Assembly (NCBI RefSeq): GCF_026914265.1
Contig: NC_069133.1
Coordinates: 49,474,182-49,538,181 of the forward strand
Reading direction: 5' to 3'
DNA length: 64,000 nt
Source of the DNA: Mya arenaria
Lineage: Eukaryota; Mollusca; Bivalvia; Myida; Myidae
Shown here: one piece after another, positions 57,457 through 64,000 of the stretch
Numbering within the stretch: position 1 is the stretch's first letter
How the letters are laid out: the number at the start of each line of letters is the position of its first letter
Made by a program: the position numbers and the translations under genes
The notes under the pieces: generated by a model
What the model was told of the DNA's origin: nothing
Databases searched by the model: none
What the model saw: only the letters and a program-made list of their open reading frames with translations

Positions 57457-59176
57457 GTATGGAAATATTAAAGAAAGGCTCAGTTTAATATAATGTTGTT
57501 TCAAACCTTTAACAATATGTTAATCAGAAGCACTGGATCAGATCTCTAGATTTAAGGTTGAAAACAAGTTGACTAGACCTTAATTATATATATTGTATGT
57601 AGATGATGATTCCAAACTGCATCTTTTTGGTATTTAATGTAGGAACAGTACAATGTGAAAGTGAACATCGCTTTTCTAGATAAAATGTCGTTTTCTAATT
57701 TCACATAATACAGTGTTACATTAATTTATTGATATGAATGCTGTTGAGCTTCACCATCTTTTTAACATCAGTTTGTATCTTTCATCTGTAGTTTAGGGGT
57801 TTTAAGAGGAATCAACTTATTTAACATCCTAGGGATAAAGATATTTTGTCGTAAAAGTACATATTATTTTTATAAATTTTGTTCAATCAAAAATGTCAAA
57901 GTATATTAAAAACTAATTAAATGACCACATACCTAACTGATTCAGGACTTGGTCATCAACTAGAGATGGACTTCCATGCCCACAGAGAAAAGCTCATTCA
58001 GGAACGGGTTTCTGTGAAGAGTATAACAGGAAACGGAAACTACAGGGATATTGTTCTCCATGCAAGGGTGTTGGGTATGTAAACCTTTAGTCCTGAGGAA
58101 CAAGTAGCAGCACATGATCTATATTAACCATTGATTGCAAAATGGGCCTGGAAGTCTGAAATAAGGCTTAAACAATCAGAGGTTCCATTTTATTTATATT
58201 ATTATATAATTTTTTATCATTAAGGCCTTTTATAAAGTCGAAATAGTGATAATATGGCAATGCAATATTATAATTATCTTAGAGTATAACCCCAAATGAA
58301 CCTTTTAATTCCCAAATAGTCAGATTTGTTTGCATAGTACGATCATAACATACATGCCATATTTCTGAGAGGCTTCTCAGGGGATTATGGTCTGAATTCC
58401 TGGAGATTTTGATACTACACCAGGGGATTTTGATATTACACGCAGCAAAATTTTGCTAATATTATCCTAGTTTAAAAAAATAAAAATAAAATAAAAGGGG
58501 ATATGGATCCCCCAGTGGGGAACCAGGGGATGGGATGGAATTTCGGGGATATAATGCCATATTTTATTACTGGGAACTGTATGCAAATAAAAGGTCTGAA
58601 GGGCTATTATTAACTATCCAATCAGATCAATGTGAAGGACACCTTTGGATAAAATCATTTTGGATGGGTGATATAGATAACTTCCTTCTTATTATTTTGA
58701 AGCACACTTCATCCCTTTTCTTAGGGTCATTGTCAGTCATCGAAATTAGTCTTTTGGATGAACAACCCTGAATTCATAAAGTTCAGCTTGGCATAACATT
58801 TTTTAACAAGCCCTGCGGTATAAAACCCAGAATTTGAGCAAGCCTGGAAAGCATTTAACTAGTGCAGGACTTGCGGGCTTGTGCTAATTTTGACCACTGC
58901 ATTGAGTCCATTGAAAATATTCTCAAGTTCTTTATAGTTTTAAAATCCAAGTCTGGCAAAACAAAAGTTATATTGTTGTTTGTTGTTAAATATATGGTAC
59001 CAATATCCATTCCTCTTAAAAGCTCTTTGTTTAAACACAGTACAGAGATGTAAAGGTTGTGTTTTTGTTTTTCAGGTAAGGGAAAGGGCACCCCAGCTCT
59101 CCGCAATGGAATCAAGTGTAGCCAGGTGGATGATGACAATGACTCAGATGTCACAGATTGGCAAGGCTTTGACTGA
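57216..59176 (+). CDS. ADISSP: Adipose-secreted signaling protein homologue (ADISSP / C20orf27, DUF4517 family)
   Basis: Coding exons 57216-57456, 57946-58074 and 59076-59176 join in phase (G|GA, G|GT) to 156 residues; the human protein has 174. Diagnostic family features are HVHF-like KVHF near the N terminus, VGFL-like LGFLQINRHYTVTF, the central HAHREKL segment, and the C-terminal GIKC plus DWQGFD ending. No signal peptide or membrane segment is seen. The molecular function is poorly known; in mammals the protein has been described as an adipose-secreted factor. A TTTCAG acceptor 2 nt before the ATG shows that the first exon is upstream and non-coding. Three short exons spread over 2 kb make it easy to miss by frame length alone. 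Confidence 0.93.
57946..58074 (+). CDS. ADISSP: ADISSP coding exon 2
   Basis: 43 codons plus one base after the split Gly. Acceptor GATTCAG, donor TTGG|GTATGT. Encodes MDFHAHREKLIQE and DIVLHARVL. Confidence 0.92.
58345..58560. repeat. Uninterrupted copy of the 55.4/56.8-kb repeat, in ADISSP intron 2
   Basis: Starts catacatgccatatttctgag and ends ggggatataatgccatat, an inverted-end arrangement. It serves as the empty-site reference for 55433-56843. Confidence 0.65.
58797..58905. repeat. Dispersed repeat, inverted relative of 34034-34140
   Basis: The reverse complement matches 34034-34140 in block order. It lies in ADISSP intron 2. Confidence 0.6.
59076..59176 (+). CDS. ADISSP: ADISSP coding exon 3 (terminal)
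   Basis: 33 residues and TGA (59174-59176). Encodes GTPALRNGIKCSQ and the family-typical DWQGFD C terminus. Confidence 0.94.
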
Positions 59177-62110
59177 TGAACAGTGCCATTATAGATGGGA
59201 AAATGTCTCATGATTGCTGTATTATGATAGTATTGGAATCTGAGAGGATGTAAATCGTAGAATTGATCTAGAAGTCTTTTGTCCATGACTCTAACATAGG
59301 AAGTGTTTTATAACCGGTATTATACATGCACATTGTGTATGATGAGTATGCAGCTGTTTGCCTGGAATGAACATTAACTTTTTATCACAAATGGACACTG
59401 CCTGCATTAAAATGTAAAACATACAAGATTATAATAGTGCTATTAAATATGTTTTATTGGAAATAGTCTAATAATCCTTATAACGTGGTATGTTTAATTT
59501 AAAACCATGTGTCAGGTACATTATGGATACGATAATGAAGATAATAATAGTTTAAGTAAGCAAAGGTGCTGGGGGCTATTTCATTAAGAACCCTTACAGT
59601 GATTTCATACCGAGGAAATATTTTCAACAAATGCAATGATACTGCTGAAAATATATGTATATATATAGGTTCAAAATTGCTCCAAGGAATATTACTGACA
59701 TGGCCACCTTGTCGTGAACACGGTGGTGTAATCGGTGGTGATTTCTAGGGGACTACATCTTGTAACACTATACCTTAAACTGGCTAAATACGTTATCCAT
59801 ACAAGGATCATATCACTTTGTAAAGAAGGTATTAGTGCCTTTATTGTTGGTTGTGAGTGATTTATAAGAAAAGACATATTCCTGCCTTTTTTGTTATAAC
59901 AGTATCATGCAAGTTACCAATAATATCATCATTCATTTAGAAAGCCATTGTAAACTACAATGTCATTGATATTATTTATACTTATTTGGTAAGTACATGC
60001 ATTTAACTTTTTTGATCAGTGATATTTTTGACCTAATACATATTTTTTCAAACATCAAAGAAGGCTTTTTTAGGCCTGGGAGACGAGACTGCTTTTGATT
60101 TATTTGCTAAATGCTATAATTTGTAACATTTTATGAGTTTCCAACAGATAAAGATTGTATAATATTTAACATAGTTTTAAGGGTAGCCATGGTTTAATAA
60201 ATGTCATTCCCGATTTTAATGTTAATGTATATTTTTGCTCGACTGAACCATAAATGTGTCACAAGCCAGGCACTGCCCAGCTGCCAAATGAATGATTTAG
60301 TAAAGCAAAAAATAAGTAGATCGTATCATTTGGCATTAATGGCTTTACAATTGGCAGGGCGCGGATCATTTTACAAAATAGCACACTTAATAATAAACAC
60401 TAATGAATAATTAAGTGGAAAGTAGGCATTTGTTTTAGACAAAGGCTTTCTAAATGATTAAATGATGATCTGTCTGGTTGTCCCATTGACAGAGACATGG
60501 GCGAAAACACTATGTGCATAGATTGGTTTGTTTCATATTCTGTCAGATATTATAAAACACTGAATCAATGTATTTTTTATGACTGATTATTTGGAACATG
60601 TTGAGTATATTTAGTTTTTCTAACCCTGAAGATTTTAAGGCAGTTTTTCTTCATGGACTGGTTTATACATATATCTAAAGTAAATTATGCATGTACATGT
60701 AGAATATGAAAAGAATATGGTTGATATGGTAGGCATAGAAAAACTATATCAGGTTATATCAATATTGTAGAAATTTTTAAAAATATAATTGTCAAATATT
60801 AGCATGTTCACTGAAATTAAGGCATATTTTTAGGAAATTCGGAAAAAACCCACACTACATCAAGAAAAGTGTAGAGTCGGGAGAATAAAAAGTAGGATAG
60901 GTATAGTAAATGGAAACATACAATTTATTTTTTAACGCCTATGCTTCTAATTAAATATTAGAACTCTGGGAAAGGAATTTAACAAAATAAAAAGCAAGTG
61001 AATTATCATTTTCTTCGTATATGGTTTATATTTTTACCCCTGTCTTCATTGTTTTGTGTAAATGTTAGATTTTACTTTTATTAATACTGCTGATATTTTT
61101 CTGAATCAGGTTCATACATTTGTAAAATAGATAGAACGAAATTGGTTAAAACATACTTTTTTATTATTATGTAGTGTAATCATTTCTAATTCATTAAGTA
61201 CATGTATTTTGAAGGTACTGTTTTAAAAGACTTGTTTAATATTTATTTAAGAACAATTTGAATTAAAAAAGATTTTTTTTTTCTTTGTTTTTTGTTTTAA
61301 AATTAATTAAAAAACAATTGAGATTTGTAAAATTCAGTCATTTGAAAAAAAACCAGGTTATTACTCACATTAAATAAACAGGTGAAACACATTCAACATA
61401 TTCTTAAGGAAAATTAAACAAGCTCATATTCATTGCAAGAAAAAGTATTTTATGAGTATATTGATCATAAATTTATTTATAATAGCTATGCTGGTAAATG
61501 CAATTAAACTCCTTAAAAGGAAATAAAATTAAAAATATTTTAACAGTGTAATCATTATGGTATAGTTGTTCCATGTACGGCGGGATTGGTTCCCAAAGTG
61601 GGAAATTGGTTCCCAAAGGCAGGATTGGTTTCTGGTTTCCAAAGGCAGGATTGGTGCTTAATATTTTTTGAAAGTTCAAAAACGAAATCAGATTTGCTTT
61701 GATTTGTATTGACTTAAGCTTTGTTTCATAGTTTGCTGTTTGTATTTTCCAATTCCTTTATTTCTTTCATATTGTATTTTATTTGTTAGAAATCCAAGTG
61801 TTTATAGGTAAACCCTAATTTAACTTTATATGCATATCATCTTTTGTTCCATTTATCTATAAAGTTGATTTAACATCAATTATTGTTAAACTTTTGTCTG
61901 AATAGTTGTGAAGAACAAGTAAAACACTTAACAGCTGTTACATAATAAAGTACTCATGCAGTTTTTAACTGTCACTATTAGTTTGATATTCATTAGAAAA
62001 GTGGTATGTGCATTGTTGAGAATTGTTATGCAAGTTTAGCTACGATAGCTATTTATTGATTTATGTGGTAGAAATTTTATATCTAATTTTTTTATAAAAA
62101 TAAAGTTTGA
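59177..62110 (+). other. Probable ADISSP 3' UTR followed by intergenic DNA
   Basis: AT-rich with several AATAAA candidates (near 60197, 61519 and 62099); none can be chosen from sequence alone. A small degenerate tandem repeat (ggcaggattggttcccaaag, about 61575-61660) is present. No other gene seen. Confidence 0.4.
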
Positions 62111-62439
62111 ATAAGTGTCAAGTGTTATTTCAAAGTATTTTTTTTATAAGGATTGGTGGGCTTCTGTTGTATGTTCACACATATTCTAGGGTCCACATTT
62201 ACTACCAAATCAAACTGGTCCATGGTCAGAAAAGTGTCTTACATTCATGTTTTCAAGATTAAACATTGAAATGTCAAACATATCACTAGGTCAAGTATAA
62301 GCAAAGGTTCGACTTTATTATCCATTAAGTTTTGTCAAATGTTTTTCTCTTTAAAAATTCAAAGAGAATATTTTACTAGAAATGTTGTTTTCAAAGCGCT
62401 GCCCTCGAAAACTGAGGAAGCTTAGTTGAAAATGAATGC

Positions 62440-62880
62440 CCCAGATTTATCATTGTAGCAGGATGCACAACTTCACATTACTCTCTATCTATGTACCATG
62501 TTTCAATTTATTGCTTCAAGCAGTTTTTAGTAAGTGTCTTGACAAAGTTTGCATTACAAGAAATGAACAAGGGGAGGTAACTTTGCAGTTTTACGCTCCA
62601 AAAGATATAAATCGGGCAATGTGACACCATTACGTGACACCATTACATCACTACATATCTTAGTTCAAAGTTACAATGCATTTCTTCAAGTAGAGTTAGT
62701 GCCTTGACAAAGTTGCATAATAAAAAAAATGAACAAGGGTTGGTAACTTTGCAATAAAGAGCCCCATTGTTGCATTATTTTTGCAAGGTGCACAACTTAT
62801 ATCGATATCTATTTATGTTTGAAGTTTAAATCAATTCCAAGATAATACACTGGGCAACTATAAGAAAAAGAAAATGCTAA
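62440..62880. repeat. Diverged duplicated repeat blocks
   Basis: Two or three blocks share (g)tgcacaacttc/a, cttcaag(c/t)ag, cttgacaaagttt, atgaacaaggg and ggtaactttgca. They appear to be decayed tandem repeats of an unidentified family. Confidence 0.5.
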
Positions 62881-63462
62881 CTCTCAAGGCAGTATTTTAT
62901 ATCCATTCTTTATGAAATATGGATCGACTTTTTTCCTTAATACATTTTATGAACAGCGTGAGTTATGTTGATTTTTGTCAAATTGATCATACAAATTTAA
63001 CATTCAAAGTTTCAAATATTGTTGTACTCTCTACACGTACGAGTTATACAACACATAAACAAAACATAGATAAATAGGTCAAGCTGTGTAACTACCATGA
63101 ATAAGAAAAGTATCATCTAACTTCAAGTAAAGAACTAAGTATGTAACTTTAAACACATGAGAAATAGTAAAGGTCACATTATATAGCGAACCTTTTATTC
63201 AACTTGGCTGTGTGCACTTGAAACAGTTATAAAATAAGAATTAGGCATCACAATTTTGAAGAGCTGGAACATCCAAATCAAGATGTAAGCAAACCTACTG
63301 TGCTTAAAGGGGGCAATACAAAGACTGTAACATAATCTCAATAGTTTACGTTCTTGCTCTTTCGTTGTAGCTCGTCATAAGGACAGCCATTGCATTAACC
63401 AAGTGCACAGCATGATCACATACGAATACGTGAAATAAAACAAAGCTGTCGTGGGAAATGAT

Positions 63463-63961
63463 TTAAAGCAACTGTGCACCAGATGACCAATTTGCAAGAA
63501 AAAAAGAAAATTGTCGAAAACTGACAAAAACTTGGTATTTATGTGTACAATGCATTGAAACTTACTAACTGAAGTACCACATAGTTTACAATTTATTTAA
63601 GTTTAGCAGTTATTTCGTATTTTTCCATTAAAAAAGTTTACTGGGTATGTCTACCTAGTAGAATTCATACCCTATGCGTGATTGGCTAGTCGATGTTATC
63701 AAGTGATATTACCAAGTTAGGTATATAGCTTAAATATACCACTCGTTTAGAGTAATCCTTCATAGCTCAGTGGATACAGCGCTCCACTGCAATTTTGGCG
63801 ACACGGGTTCGAACACGGTCTCCGACACATTTTTTTTTACATTTGGGTACTTTTTTTCAATTATGATATCAAAGCGTAACACATTCTATTAAAGAATTGT
63901 CCTGAGATTCATTACAGAAAAAAACTCTTTTGGTGCCAATCTGGTGTACCAGTCCCTTTAA
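63463..63961. mobile_element. TIR-like element containing a tRNA-like sequence
   Basis: The left end TTAAAGCAACTGTGCACCAG and the right end are inverted with several mismatches over about 30 bp (right-end reverse complement TTAAAGGGACTGGTACACCA). The interior is AT-rich and non-coding, except for a tRNA-like stretch at 63752-63826 followed by a T run. Confidence 0.6.
63752..63838 (+). other. tRNA-like sequence with Pol III-type boxes and T-run
   Basis: Box A-like TAGCTCAGTGGATA and box B-like GGGTTCGAACAC are spaced as in a tRNA and followed by a run of T (63829-63838) that would terminate Pol III. The acceptor stem does not pair (TCCTTCA against the 3' side) and the T stem is poor. It is therefore a tRNA-derived sequence or SINE head, not a functional tRNA gene. 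Confidence 0.65.
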
Positions 63962-64000
63962 GCTCTCTAACAGGCGACACACGCAAATTGGAAAATATTA

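Noticed and set aside
63752..63826. Functional tRNA gene
   Set aside because: The acceptor and T stems do not pair well and it sits inside a repeat element. Called tRNA-like only.

Overview
This AT-rich window is animal nuclear DNA, most likely from a bivalve mollusc. It holds four intron-containing protein genes with GT-AG splice sites, and its repeats are of kinds seen in bivalves: 'pearl'-type elements with 181-bp cores, short TIR elements and tRNA-derived sequences. No bacterial-style operon is present. The species cannot be named from the sequence alone.

Layout. Positions 1 to about 23,520 have no host gene. They consist of a strongly diverged, tandemly organised AT-rich repeat with higher-order duplicated blocks. 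Into it are inserted two pearl/Helentron-like elements (654-2125, 20487-21980), a third related element (13634-14566), a hAT transposon with a perfect 8-bp target duplication (9137-11216), a small TIR element (12420-12647) and microsatellites. From 24,087 to 24,873 lies a 40-bp minisatellite with an AP-1-like core in nearly every unit, followed by a full-length foldback element (25531-25881).

The gene-bearing part begins at 26,260. PWWP2A/B homologue (+, two coding exons, 26260-30063) is a chromatin reader whose intron carries a miniature LTR element (TRIM). It converges on TTC1 homologue (-, six coding exons, 34928-39781), a TPR adaptor. TTC1's last-exon tail has been tandemly copied downstream of the stop codon, and its second intron carries a second TRIM whose LTR looks tRNA-derived. 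ZRANB1/Trabid homologue (-, eight coding exons, 45310-53426) is a complete NZF-AnkUBD-OTU deubiquitinase of 829 residues. ADISSP/C20orf27 homologue (+, three coding exons, 57216-59176) is arranged head to head with ZRANB1. All coding joins were checked by hand for phase and residue count. Untranslated exons, transcription starts and poly(A) sites are not resolved.

The four genes are unrelated housekeeping or regulatory genes, and nothing in the sequence suggests they act in one pathway. The unusual biology is in the mobile and repeated DNA: four elements of one shared terminal architecture, two TRIMs, a tRNA-like sequence inside a TIR element, and repeat arrays that multiply candidate transcription-factor sites or splice donors.
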